Assembly (NCBI GenBank): GCA_001599595.1 | Contig: BCHH01000003.1 | Span: forward strand, 386,847-450,846 | Length of the DNA stretch: 64,000 nt | Source of the DNA: Beverwykella pulmonaria | Taxonomy: Eukaryota > Ascomycota > Dothideomycetes > Pleosporales > Melanommataceae | Reading direction: 5' to 3' | In this document: positions 1-11,273 of the stretch, one piece after another | Numbering within the stretch: position 1 is the stretch's first letter | Layout of the letters: every line of letters starts with the position of its first letter | Notes under the pieces: generated by a model | The model's database searches: none | Seen by the model: only the letters and a program-made list of their open reading frames with translations | What the model was told of the DNA's origin: nothing | Position numbers and translations under genes: made by a program

Positions 1-1439
1 TGGCCAGCGACTTATAAGAGTAAACACAAGACGAAGAGAGTGGCCTTTGGTATTAGACCGTGGTATTAGACTGATAATCTATGCAATCCCAAGCAAGATG
101 CGGCCAACGCAGCTCATTTTGCAATACTAAATCTGGTGCGGGTTCCTATCAAACAGGAAAAACAGGAATTAAGAAGCTAAACGTTCCCCCTCAAGCTGCC
201 CAATCCGAAACTCCCGAGTGAATGACCAAGTTTAGCCGTGTCAAAGAAGAGTTTCTTTACAGCTGCTTTCTCGGACATTCACAATACAAGAATCAACATT
301 CGACCGTGGACAGTCTACGCAGTCACAGTGATTAGAAAAGGGCGATCTTATATTGCCCTAGATCGCTTAAGAAAGGTCAATAAAAATAACATATCTCCTT
401 GCCATTATGAAAGGATACTTAAATCTGGCAAAATGTAGAGCAGAAGGTCATGAAAGTACGTTAACAGCTCTGGCACTATAATATTCGTCCAACTATAATG
501 TCAAGGCAACGCATAGTGCGCCGTAGCGAAGAGCTACTTCGCCCGAATCCACCTCGGGCGCTGGTTGAAGGCTTGGATTCATGGTGCAAGGAAAGGGTCT
601 TGGTTTCTCTGTCAGCTGCTTGCTTCGTCGTCACTTAACACGACATATATATGGGCATCTGAACAACCTCGCCCCTCCATCGTGAATCATAAACCATATC
701 ATGAACAACCGAACATCACCGACCACCGAACACACGACCCTCACTCTAACGAGATCGCGAACATTTCTTCTGTCTTTCATCACACATCTTTTTCATTCCT
801 TTGGTAGCTAGATATAACGAAATTACAACAGTCTGCTGCCAAACCTCGTCTTCTTTGTGAACGTCACTCGAGACCTTTTGATTCTTCCTGCCTCAGTGCA
901 TTGCTGCTTCGGACATCGCATGGCTGCGAGTCGCCTTCTAGGCGCTGTGTATTACGCGATTTCCACCCGTATGTATGTACATTAAGAACTACTAGAATGC
1001 TAATAAGCTATACGCCAGCTGCCACAACTAGATCTATTACAAACTTTAAGTTCATCGGCGCGCGTATGTCTGTAAAGCGTGCTACAAGGCACATTCTAGC
1101 AAAAATGAAATGTCAACACATCCCAAGATAACTATGAGGAATCAATTTCACCCGCCAGTTTGGCGTCATTCTAGGTCTCTGCGAACGCCAGGTCGATGTC
1201 TCAACCACAAAGAAAAACTCACGCCTCGTCTGCAAGGAGGAATTCTCATTGTCGGCATTGTAGCAAACAGCCTCGATTTTACTGCAACTGGAAGTTTTGG
1301 ACAGGCACTGACTGAGTTCGCCAAGATTTTCGTCAGTGAGGAAGTGCCTCAAAAGTTTCATTTTGGAGGATACTGGATGAAGACCAAAAGTCAGCATCAG
1401 AGACACGGACCCAAAGTCCCAGTGAAGAAGACATTGAAG
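1..1439. other. Left-edge stretch without a recognisable gene
   Basis: Only short open frames without recognisable domains or plausible splicing are present. The stretch is moderately AT-rich and precedes an ankyrin-repeat relic. I see no RNA gene or repeat family in it. Confidence 0.5.
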
Positions 1440-2056
1440 GCATCATATTCGGCAGGAACATGCCACAAGGTGGAGGATAGTGGCGGCCAAATGCCGTTGT
1501 TGCGGGTTGCCGCGAATGGGCAAGAGGCTGTTGTGCGGCTGCTTCTCGAGAAGGACACTAACCTTGAGTCGAATGATAAGGGGCATGTGGACGCTGACTC
1601 AAAAGATGCTAATTACGGACACCTACCACTGTTATGGCCGTCAGAGAAAGGGCACGAGGCTATAGTCAAGCTGTTGCTTTAGACTAGCAACGTCGACGCC
1701 AACTTGAATAATGAGCCAGGCACGAGGGTGTAGTCGAACTGCTGCGGTCGCACGTTTACCTTCTGTTAATAACCTATGAACATACTCTCCAGGGGAGCCG
1801 GGTATGCCGCCAGAAGGGTTCCTATGGCGGAGCAATTGTTTAGCAGGTCCTCAAAGCAGGAGTGAGGTTTAGCAACAGAAACGGTCTCACATTGGGGACC
1901 AGAACAGGACCCACGAAGGAGCCTTTAAGCGTACTACCACAAGATCACCTCTTTGCCTCATACAGCCGCACCATTTTATTGTTGGAGGCTAATACCACTT
2001 GTCTGTTAGGCGAAAAGGCTACCGCTTTACACTTGGCATTATTGTCAGCTAATTAG
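1440..2056 (+). pseudogene. Decayed ankyrin-repeat gene fragment
   Basis: Two consecutive ankyrin units can be read at about 1490-1680. They carry the hallmark helices 'ANGQEAVVRLLLE' and 'KGHEAIVKLLL', each preceded by a degraded TPL-type turn ('MPLL', 'LPLL'). A stop follows the second unit directly. Beyond it the same frame gives 'NVDANLNN' and then another stop. A third unit in a different frame ends near 2056 with 'ATALHLALLSAN'. Ankyrin repeats are protein-protein interaction modules, and in filamentous fungi they often sit at the C-terminus of NLR-like or HET-associated proteins. No partner N-terminal domain is visible upstream. Several stops and frame changes in about 600 bases argue for a relic rather than a spliced gene. 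Confidence 0.6.
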
Positions 2057-2060
2057 AGAG

Positions 2061-2108
2061 CGATTTCTAACGTTCCAGGTTGCCTAACTAGGAACGTTCT
2101 TAGAAACC
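2061..2108. repeat. Imperfect inverted repeat (hairpin)
   Basis: The left arm TTTCTAACGTTCC (about 2063-2075) pairs with the right arm GGAACGTTCTTAGAAA (about 2091-2106) across a short AT-rich spacer, with a two-base bulge. It lies directly after the last ankyrin-like unit. It may be a terminal piece of a small mobile element or a hairpin at a transcript end. Confidence 0.45.
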
Positions 2109-2705
2109 ACTAAATGTAGTAAAGGTCCTGAATGGAAGAATGTCTTGGTATGTCGATCATGGGCTGTACTCAAGCTGGCTAGTTGCTCAAAACCTTCCCC
2201 CACTGGCCATATCATATACTACTGTTTGTTTGCAAGCACAAACCCCCGCCCACATGTCCTACAAAATCCAAGGCGTTTCTGACAAGGGTGTCACTAGAGC
2301 GGGACGCCCACCCTCCCTACAAGCAGCGACAGTGCAATGTCAGTCCTCCAACCACATACGGTGCCGTCCACGTCAATCCACCTTGGAGTCTCTACCTCAT
2401 GCAAGGCCCCGCAATTCACAGTCGCTCAGTCGCTTCATTCCGCTTCGGAGCTGAATCGTTGTGTCTAGCTCGCCCTCTTTTGGGTATTTTAGACGAGTTA
2501 GGTGCGGCTGAAGAAAAGCAACCTACAAAGCTCTCCCCCTCCTTCTATTGATATAAAGGCTTGAGAGAAACCGCGATGAATATTATTAACCAGGCCTAGA
2601 CCTCCTTTATTTCCACTTCCAAGACTCTGTCCTATGCGCGCTCTTTGAGCAGTGCCAATAACCTAGTTCAGCCGATCTAATTCCCTACGCAAAATTCTAT
2701 CAGTA
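2109..2705. other. Intergenic; no supported gene
   Basis: Two overlapping open frames of 104 and 122 codons occur, but neither resembles a known family and I cannot extend either by splicing. The interval lies between the ankyrin relic and the membrane-protein gene that starts at 2706. Confidence 0.4.
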
Positions 2706-3628
2706 ATGGAACACTTCGATGGCATTGGATTCTCTACGTTTTGCAACCAAACAAATGAAGATTTTCTCCGAGGAGCAACAGAAACCGAAAAACTGGCCTT
2801 GGCCACGGCCTCGACTATTAATACGCTTATCCCCCTCCTAATATCTATCCAGACGCTTCCCACCACTTCTGTTCATGAGCTTGTCCTAAGAAACTATGAT
2901 ATCTTGGCCATTATTACGGCTAGCCTTACGTTTGGCCTACCAGTGGTCCAGAAGTCGAATTGTGGGGCAGTCAAGGCAGCTGACTACCTGAGAGACAATT
3001 TCTTGCACAACGGCCCAGTCCATAAAAAACGCTATCGAACCCACTATAACAAACACCTGTTCAGTGGCGGTTTTGCGCTACTCCAGTTCCTCTTGGTGCT
3101 ACTGCCTGCATGGCTCAGCCATCATACCACCAAATCTCGCGGCCTAAGTCTCTGGTCTTGTGGCAGAAACGCGCAAATAGTGTGGCATATAATGTTCTTC
3201 TTGCCCATTCCTGTCGTTGGCATCCATGGTATTGTTTTTTACGTTGGACTCACCATACTGATGGCGGCACTAAGAGAAAAGGAAAGCTCATTGTCTATTG
3301 CAGACGAGGTTGGGTACAGTCGGCCGACCCTTTCGTGGATCAGCTGCCGGGTTTAGGACAAATGTTCATGACGGTGTACTTTACATTCATGTTTAGCACC
3401 AAGTTTGGTGACTCGGTCAAGGGTGCCCTACTGCGCGTTATTATGGTATCTACATCTGTTTTCTTTTCGAGGACGACGAGTTTGTGGTTTGCTAGAGAGG
3501 CAGGAGAATGGGATTCAAAGCTTCTATTAGTGAGATGTGAGAATAAGATTGAGATGAAGGAGGTTTTAAGTCATTGGGATAAACGGCAACAATCTCATCC
3601 GCCATCACCAGAACAAGCGGCAACCTAG
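2706..3628 (+). pseudogene. Polytopic membrane protein, apparently frameshifted
   Basis: An ATG at 2706 opens a 216-codon frame. Hydrophobic segments lie near residues 38-58, 66-84, 122-135 and 158-192. The frame closes at 3356. A second frame continues the same character from about 3325 to 3628, with two more hydrophobic stretches ('MTVYFTFMF' and 'LLRVIMVSTSVFF') and a charged tail. The two overlap around 3320-3356. I could not find a GT-AG intron of normal size with the right phase to join them, so a one-base indel or sequence error is the simplest reading. No family was recognised. N-terminal residues 1-35 are hydrophilic and probably cytosolic or lumenal. It converges with the glyoxalase-like gene on the other strand. 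It could instead be an intact gene with an unusual intron. Confidence 0.4.
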
Positions 3629-3862
3629 GGACACAAGGCTCTTCTGTCTCTTGAATCCTAATCCTGTCGTTGCGTTTGGTACTGCTATGAGTCGTAGCTT
3701 CGAGATAAGGTCGCCCGCCGGAAACTAAGTGACTAACTACATCTCTTTCCATACAGTTCAAGTCGCAAGATTCTGGATTCTTAATGGCGCCGCTCGCTTT
3801 TGCTGGAAGTTGGGTAGGGGTCGGGATGTTGCAAACTTGTAAAATATGACATTGTACATACT

Positions 3863-4900
3863 CTACAGCTTACCTTTTGTCTCGCCCATTCCGGTCAGTA
3901 CAAAAAACCATTTGATGCCACACATGTTTACCCAGCCCTCACCACAGATTCCCTCCTTTCTTGCTCTATCTAGAATCGCTTCTAACTTGTCTCGTCCATT
4001 GACACCAACAGTAATCGATATGAGGCCCTCTGACTGCCCTTCGCGACCTGGTATAAACCCGAGCCGAGAGTTTGTGAATGCCAGCAGGTCCCTGCTCCGC
4101 GCAACTCCAAATATCTCTTCCCATTGTCTGGCCGCGGCTTCGTGGCCAAGGTCTCCTGGGGCTAGTCGGAGGACACATCCTTCCAGCGTGAGGTGGGAGG
4201 AGCGCTTCATTCCCGGGTAGTAGACTTTGTGATCGGTTCCGCATGCATGCCATGGCGAGAAGCGTGATTTGAGAGGAGTAGGGCTGTTTGGGGATGGCGC
4301 ATGGGAATCGAGCTCTGGCATCATGCCACCCTTGATGCCCTTCGGATGATACTGCACACAGACTATGTCTCCGTGATCATACCCCCATATCACTTTGCCC
4401 AGCCCCTTCGCCTCGATGTGTTCCCGTCTCTTCTTCGCGTCCTCAGTCTGCATTATTATCATGTACCCTCCGTCTCCTCGCTTTTCGAGCAATCGCCCGG
4501 CTGTTGTGTTCTCTTTAATAGGCGATACAACCTGATAGGGTCAGCGCGATGGGGGGAGGTAGGGGGAGGTAGGGAGAGGGTGCGAACTTCGATGATGTCG
4601 CCGCCGAGGGGGACTTCATAGATGTTAGCTGTGTCGCTAGAGACAGTATAGGGCTACGCACTCAAAAAGTTCTTGAGCCCGAACTGGCCGACCGAAGGGT
4701 CTTCGAAGATGACCTCTGTACCTATGACATGCGTCTGCCGGAATTCATCAGCTACATTCCTCCAAGTTCTCGAAGAATGTCCATACCAGGAGACGTCTAG
4801 CTCGCGCCAGGTCTTTGGTAACCAACGCGATCTGTCGCAACCGCGTCGGAGCGGGTCCTAAGCCGGCCGAGGGGCGCCCTACGTTCTTTGCGCCAGACAT
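3863..4900 (-). CDS. Glyoxalase-like (VOC-fold) protein, four exons
   Basis: Splicing restores a 293-residue protein. Exons are 4900-4787, 4734-4662, 4613-4588 and 4531-3863. The introns of 52, 48 and 56 nt all have GT-AG ends and GCTGAT, GCTAAC or GCTGAC branch-like sites. Each junction rejoins conserved text: 'ARRLL/THVIGTEV', 'KNFL/IPLGGDI' and 'DIIE/VVSPIKENT'. The N-terminal 'LRQIALVTKDLARAR' begins the first beta-alpha-beta module of the vicinal-oxygen-chelate fold (glyoxalase / bleomycin resistance / dioxygenase). The second half ('GCVLRLAPGDLG', 'LISITVGV') forms a second module. The substrate is unknown; fungal members of this type are annotated only as glyoxalase-like. No signal peptide is seen, so it is probably cytosolic. 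Intron 3 lies opposite a G-rich tract able to form a quadruplex. Confidence 0.85.
4551..4580 (+). other. Putative G-quadruplex motif
   Basis: Four G-runs (6, 5, 3 and 3 G) are separated by loops AGGTA, AGGTA and AGA, which fits the G3+N1-7 pattern. On the gene strand this is the C/T-rich tract of intron 3 of the glyoxalase-like gene, so the G-rich strand is the transcription template. Confidence 0.6.
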
Positions 4901-6321
4901 TATCAAAGGTGAAGATTCGGCGGCTTAGTTGAAAGTGCAGAGACGTTGCCAGACTTAACAGCAGCTTACTCGAGTGAACGCGCTCAGGGCCTCGGGATTG
5001 GGAACTTCCCCGCATACGTGCCGCAACAACTGCATTTTATCGCTCCATTTGAAGTAATTGGGGGATTGATACACGATCAATCGGAAATCAGTCACTGCAA
5101 GGAGGTCCTGGATACTTTGATGGTGGAGATGGCATGCTTGACGCCTTACGTGCTAATGTGGATGGAGGTTGGAGGAAGGCCTCACCCGAGCGCGATAACG
5201 CGGGAGAACACGTGACAATAGCCAAGTACTCTAACTTCCATGCTCAAGTCCTTCATTTTAGTCATTACGTTAGTAGACAATTTTTGGATGCCTCAATCTC
5301 TACTTCTTTCTAATATAGGAGTTTGTAGATTGTTTGAATTTAGTATGCACTTCCAGCCGATTTGCAGTCTCGCCTCTCCAACGTTATGTCATCATCTTTT
5401 AATCAGATGCAGGTACACTGCTCTTTGTTTAAATACAAATTTAGGCGTCCGGTTCTAATTTCTCACTGTTGATCGTCTCTGGTCCCTTCCGTCATAATCA
5501 TCAGCTTCAGGCTCACATGTCTTATTCCTCGGCCTCCTTGAAGAAAGAATATCTCCAGCTGTTTCTTGAATAAGAATATTCTCGCCATCGCATCCGATCC
5601 AAATCAGATGTCATTACTATCAGAGACATTCATGGTACGTAAGACAACATGGATGAACTCCAATGTTCAGCTTATGCGCCGGGTCTGGAACTAGTTTTCA
5701 GTGCTATACCGTCAAAAGACAACAAAATAGAAGCCACAGCCACAGCCTTTACACAGCTCTCATTTCATGACTGATTTGCTCCACAGTTCCAAATATTTGC
5801 TGACCTCACTCATCAGCCTATGATATAAGTGACGACAGTCAGCAGCTGCATCACGGTCCGAGAGGTTCAAACACTGCCCTCCTTGAGTCTGTACACGTTT
5901 GCATTCTATTCATACGGACGTGTGATGCAACATCTCTCAGGGGGACAAGTATCTAAACATCTAGGGAGTTCCCCTGGCCAGTAGATTTTCCACCACCGAC
6001 AGAGCAATAAGGGTTCGTAGTGATAACCCCAAGGTAATGTGAGTCAATCCAAGCAACCCGCCCCAGTCATACCGATTTCAAGTGGTCCCAGGCCACACGC
6101 AATAGAAAAGATAAGAAACACATGCAAAAACTCCCGCTTCATTCATCATTTCGCCAGTACCAACCTCGTTCGCAGTTCTGCAGGCACTCCTCTTTAAGAC
6201 ACATCTCCCTCAGTATCCTTTACCTATAATCATTAATGCAATGTTCTTAGCAATACTTATAAAAAATGTAAGGAAGAAATTCAATTTCTGCGTATATAAA
6301 TCGCCTTTTCTTAGCAATCAT
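4901..6321. other. Intergenic; no supported gene
   Basis: About 1.4 kb lies between the start of the glyoxalase-like gene and the 3' end of the next minus-strand gene. Only short unlinked frames are present. The first few hundred bases should contain the glyoxalase promoter, but I see no clear TATA box. Confidence 0.5.
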
Positions 6322-8526
6322 TTACTCTCTTATCAACTCTTTCTCCGTCAATACTAATTCCCCCCTGGAACCTCCATCGTTAAAAAAAGCCTTCTCCGTC
6401 AATACTAATTCCTCTCCGGAACCTCCGTCGTTAAAACAATCCTTCTCATCAATCTTTTCTTCTGTCGGTATCTTCAATCTTAGATGTGTCAAGTCTTCCA
6501 TGTCGAGGATAGCCAGCATGCTTTGTGGATCTGTAATTGGCACTTCTTGGTCGCATTTAGTCCAATTCCCACCGCAGCCCAGCTCTTCGTGTGCGAGTCT
6601 TTGGAGTTGCAGCGTCCCATTCGCTATCCATTCAATCCTCGCATACTGGCTAAATTGGCGGTATTTCCAGAGCCACTTCATCGTAAAGGTTTCGAGGCTG
6701 AATTCAATTCCTATGATAATGGCGCCAACAATAAAGGTAAAGGCAAGTCCAAATATAGAGAAGTTTGCGTACGCTGTGCTTCGAATTTTCTATGAGAGTT
6801 AATGAGAAGTTCCTGCGGCGTAATTTCGACGTACTTGATTTTGGCAAAGGTATTTTGCCTGCTCATTATCTGGACTGGCCCAGAACTGAAGCATGTCTGG
6901 ATTAGCAGGGCCAGTAGCTGTGTCTACGGCGGCACCCTGGATGGTAGCCATCATGATCTCAACCCAGCGTTCTACATCAAGCTGCCATTGATTGTCTGAC
7001 AAAGGTCCTTGCATACCTGCGCTTAGATTGTAGGTCGATTTAAGAGAACTCCCGCCAAGATATCCTATTATGGAAAGAGGTTCGTACGTAGTGATTGCCC
7101 CGTTATAATGCCACAGTGTCAGGTTCTGCTGCTCTGCATTGTTCCCGGTAAAACGATCGTTATCTAACTTGCTACCTAGTGGTGAACAGCGTTGGCCAGC
7201 GGGAAGGGTAGGTATACAGGTCTGGTATTGTATGGCGCAGGAAAGAGGGGATGCTGATTCGTCGGATGTATACACTGAATGGCTGCTACCCCAAACTCGA
7301 ACTTTACCTGCGGGTCTATGCGCAGAATACCAATAATCGTCTACCTGTTCTGAGTAGCGGATGTCTTTGGCAGACAAAAACACTATCAAAAGTGTTGAGT
7401 CATTTCGCTGTAATTCTGCCACTGGATAGAACCAGGAATTGTTTTTCTGATATGAGCCGTTCATACTTTGTGCTACAACAAGGCTAGAAAAAAATTAGTC
7501 ACCACAATATTTTAGATCATTTTTAACGTACCCTAGGCCATAAGCCGGATTTTCCGTCAAAAACCTTTCGTACTTCATCTGGGTGAACGAATATTCAGAT
7601 TTCAGATAAGTGTAATTCATAGTGGTGTTGCTATTTACGATAGCAGGACCATAGTAATATCTTCGGTAGGACGACGCAAAGCTTCCGTTGGTAAAATTGT
7701 AGGTGTCTGCATAACCTTCAGTTGCTAGAGGAGCGCAGTGCCAAACTTGACGAAATTGTATTCGTTTTGCAACCGGAGTGTTGAGCCCGAGGTCCCAGTG
7801 AGTATCCAACAGCCCAGTGTCGATTCTAATGTTTCCAGTCTTCGATCGGCATATATTTTCACCAAATGGGCAAGGAGCATCCCTGTCGATTTGAAGTGGA
7901 ATTCGTGTTTTGACAAATGTCTTACAGTTTGGATTTGAGGCCCCAACGTTCGAGTAACAATCTTGCGCGTAGTTTTTGTACGCTCCAAATCTTTGATTCA
8001 GGAACGGTTCCCTAATGTTGAAGTTCATGAAGGAGGTTATATTATCTGGTATAACTAACCTCCCGCACCGAGCGCTTGATATCAGGACCTCATCGCCGGT
8101 AAGAGCTTGGATCCTGGACGAAAATATTCCGGCGACTGTAAAAGCGCCCACAATCAGAGTTGTGTGCACCGCGAGAGGCAATATTCGTCGGACAGTTCGA
8201 GAACCGGGCTTTCTCCAATGCCAATGGAGTTGAATCAGATTATATAATGCGTCGCTCCCGTTTGAAGAGTTCCGCAATAGTGCTTGGCGCTGGTGGTAAA
8301 GCGCATCCTGGGGTAATTTCGAGGAGTATATATAGTGAAAGATTCTGCACGTGATCCTGAAGAAGCTGGTTCCTGCGAATGAAACAAAGAGCGCGAGGAA
8401 GGCAACAAGAAGATTACCTTGCCCTTGCGATATAGTAAGTGTCGCACCAAGTACTTTTCCTTTGGACCAGTTCGTCCAAGATCCAATGTAGACTGGTTGT
8501 TCGACTGGGACTCCAAGGTTACTCAT
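6322..8526 (-). CDS. Large fungal-type membrane protein, three exons, function unknown
   Basis: Exons 8526-7532, 7483-6835 and 6789-6322 give 703 residues. The introns (48 and 45 nt, GTACGT donors, TAG acceptors) rejoin frames at 'AYGLG/LVVAQS' and 'CQNQ/KIRSTAY'. The first in-frame ATG is at 8526, because an upstream stop blocks extension. The layout is a short N-terminus with 'PVYIGSWTNWS', a membrane helix near residues 38-58, a second near 118-140, a long extracytoplasmic region rich in Cys and N-glycosylation sequons (about 145-545), and a last helix near 557-575 in exon 3. The cytosolic tail is acidic. This architecture matches a widespread but unnamed family in filamentous ascomycetes; I know of no assigned function. 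The tail carries a perfect-period 17-residue duplication (see repeat). Confidence 0.8.
6343..6444 (-). repeat. 51-bp tandem duplication in coding sequence
   Basis: Two units with a 51-bp period encode 'DCFNDGGSGEELVLTEK' and 'AFFNDGGSRGELVLTEK' in the acidic C-terminal tail of the membrane protein. They differ at a few bases. Being in frame, the duplication lengthens the tail by 17 residues without breaking it. Confidence 0.85.
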
Positions 8527-10634
8527 TCTCAGCGATGAGAAGGATCTGAACTGTGGAACGGCCACGGAATTGGTCCTCTGTATGTCCAAACTCTATCAGG
8601 TTTATGATCAGCGAGAGTATACTTCGTATTCAAACAAGCACGAGGCTATGAACATATGGTCGCTTTTCTGTTTCGCTGGTGCGACGAGAATACTTATGTA
8701 TACTTTCTGGACTGGGAGATGGATTGATAGAGAGCATCATTGTGCCCCTGCTTGCCGTATGTAGATTGAGCAGTTCAATTGTATTAACCGCCATAGTGTG
8801 GTAGTTATATCTGCGTAGAGAATTATTGGATGAAATTGACCTCAGAGATGTAGTGGAAAATGATATGTATGCAGAAGGTATTACGGTGTAAATCAAAAAC
8901 TAGGAATCGGACCCCGAAGACGCAAATCGATTGGTTCGACTGTGAATAGGATTTCCCCCCTGACACACTTAACCGACTGTACTTCTGTTGGCTGGGTAAA
9001 CTCTATACTGCAGGAAAAAGGAGTTAAATCCTTGAAGCAGCGCATTCGCACCGCTTGACACGTACGACTGTTCTTTTGTGCTTTACGACCTGCGGAGATA
9101 CCTTTCCGCGCTTCTTGAGGGCTCTCATTGCCTCCCACTCTGCAACGCACTCGAAAACTGCCAGCCAGTCTGCTATCGCAACGTCTCTGGCATACACATA
9201 GCTATCGCCACCACTTGGTAGAATTTACGCTGCGCACATGGCCGCCGCTCCGTACCCTTAGAAACCCTCTCGAACCCGATCCTATACACGTGCTCTCACC
9301 CCCTTACATTGCACACCCAAAATAACTTCTGCTTTCCAACCTATGTTAACTATTATTGCCAATTTGTTTGGTTTAAACTCATATGCGCTTGTGTGTATTA
9401 TAATACAGAGACAGTATGCATCAGTCAACACTGCTGTCTCATCACGTGTTGTATCAGTGTTGTATTATATGAGCTCTCATCGAGTATACATAGCTCGCAG
9501 TCACTCACTAGCCAGCAATCAACCAGCTCTTTCCATTTTGTTGTTTCCCCACAGTTTACCTTACATTAGTTTACAATGTTGTCCCCGAGCTGCCGCTTCT
9601 GTAAGCGACTACGTCTTACATTCCAGCAATACTGTAAGCAGAGTTATGATAAAAGGCATGATCGTGTATATGTTATGTTTTTTTTATGTCTATGATGTAT
9701 GTACTAGTGTTGCTAACTGACCGCTGAGTCGGCTAGCCCTGCTGTGGAAGTACCATTGATATTGAGGAAATGCATGCGTGTGGATATTTGGTGATTCCGA
9801 GGTTGCTAGTAGGTGGCTGGTGCGATTAAGAAAGCATTTTCCTGTACGTAATTCAGGGATTTAACCGTTACACTTGGAGAGTGTTAACTTGCTGACAGAG
9901 TGCCACAGAAAGTATAGGTTTAGTCTCAAACATATATAACAGCGGCATCTTCAAATCTCAAGTTACCTGTGTATAATAGTAAGTTTGGGATTCGCTCTTA
10001 CGTTGTTGGAGAAACAGGTGAAGACGCGGAAAGAGCTAAACACAGCATACAGGTTGAAAACTCCCAAGAGTGGAACAACAATGCCAAGGAGCGCATTGCC
10101 ACCTAGCAGCGGAGCTTCGACACCGACGGAGCGAGAGAGTTGGGAGCATAACCCTGAGAAAGCTGGGTTCGATTCTTAGTAAATTTTCAGCGAAGGATGC
10201 ATCATTTCGTGTCCATGCTTTCAGAAGTTCGGCATCTTATCATTATGTTAGCGTCTAGGCATTGAAATCGCTTTCGTGCTGTGGGAAGATACTGTGTGCA
10301 TAAAAGTTATAGATTGCAGTGTTAATGAGACGGGATAGAACTGTTAATGCGAGGTAATGCACTGGCAAGTTTAAATACAGTAACTTAGCCCAACCAATCA
10401 GTGTGCTAAACTGCAAGATTGCCACACAGTGGCTTTAGTGCCAGAGGGCTTAATAGGGGTTGGATACATAGGGTAGGACGATTTAATTAGCTAGAGGATA
10501 CATTATGGACGCTTTCAGCATTTCGATATTGCTGGAAAACGATGACGCTTTGGGCTCTAAATGTTGAAAGAAAGCCAAACAGCCCCATGCTTCAAGTAGA
10601 ACAATCCGATACTCGCAACGGAAGGGTTACGACC
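8527..10634. other. Intergenic, 2.1 kb, no supported gene
   Basis: This AT-rich stretch has short frames only. Around 10140-10180 a GGTTCGATTC-like string resembles a tRNA B box, but no cloverleaf can be drawn. The part nearest 8527 should hold the promoter of the membrane-protein gene. Confidence 0.5.
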
Positions 10635-11273
10635 TTACCTCGAAGCGTTCTCCCTGTTCTCTGACAAACTCTTTGCCTGCAAGAGTTCTTTGATGTGTGT
10701 GTTGAGCCAATATTTTCCTAAAACCTCTGCTGGCATGTCCTTTGCACCAGAGATGGTACCCCTGCACTCTGCTTGTTTACAGTGGCAGTCAAACACTTGT
10801 GCCATGTCCCACTCTGTGCTTGGGTAGAAAAACGTGAGCTCGTCGCCAGCTTTCAAGCCTCCCTCAAGCTCTGAGCTGACCCTGATCTCCCAACGGGCCA
10901 TGTCGAATACAAGCGACGGTCGACACGAATGATTGATGTAGACTAAGTCGCAGTTCAGCTCAATGTGAAGATCTCGCGAGGCCTGTACGGAGGAGTAGGC
11001 ACAAGTGGCAGGTGTGGGGTTCGTGATGCGTGCGAAGATAGCACCAGCGGGGAGGTTGACAAGAGATACGGATCGAGATGCGAAAGACCCGGGAGAGTGC
11101 TCGACGCGAAGAAGTCGACTGAGGTCTGGCCTCACCCAGGCTGGCACGGAGTCGCTGGTTCCATCCGGGAGTATTGTTGATGGGGTGATGATGGCTTTCG
11201 TGGAGGAGACGATAGACTTCTTCGTTCCATTCGTGGGGGTGGGACCGGCGTTTGTGATGGCTGCCGGGGACAT
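10635..11273 (-). CDS. Small SET-domain protein
   Basis: The first ATG of the frame is at 11273 and gives about 212 residues. The open frame extends upstream to a TTG at 11339, so an upstream exon is possible. The SET core starts near 'GSFASRSVSLVNLPAGAIFARI'. It contains the knot motif 'INHSC', which binds S-adenosylmethionine, and 'GDELTFFYPSTEW', where the family usually has the catalytic Tyr. A post-SET cysteine cluster follows, 'CHCKQAECRG' (CxCx4C). SET proteins transfer methyl groups to protein lysines. Small stand-alone fungal members of this kind are mostly uncharacterised and may act on non-histone targets. There is no pre-SET domain, chromodomain or signal peptide. No introns are needed. 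Confidence 0.75.
   Translation of the reverse strand: MSPAAITNAGPTPTNGTKKSIVSSTKAIITPSTILPDGTSDSVPAWVRPDLSRLLRVEHSPGSFASRSVSLVNLPAGAIFARITNPTPATCAYSSVQASRDLHIELNCDLVYINHSCRPSLVFDMARWEIRVSSELEGGLKAGDELTFFYPSTEWDMAQVFDCHCKQAECRGTISGAKDMPAEVLGKYWLNTHIKELLQAKSLSENRENASR

Noticed and set aside
10080..10190. tRNA-like B box (GGTTCGATTC) near 10167
   Set aside because: The flanking bases do not pair into a T arm, and no A box or acceptor stem can be placed.
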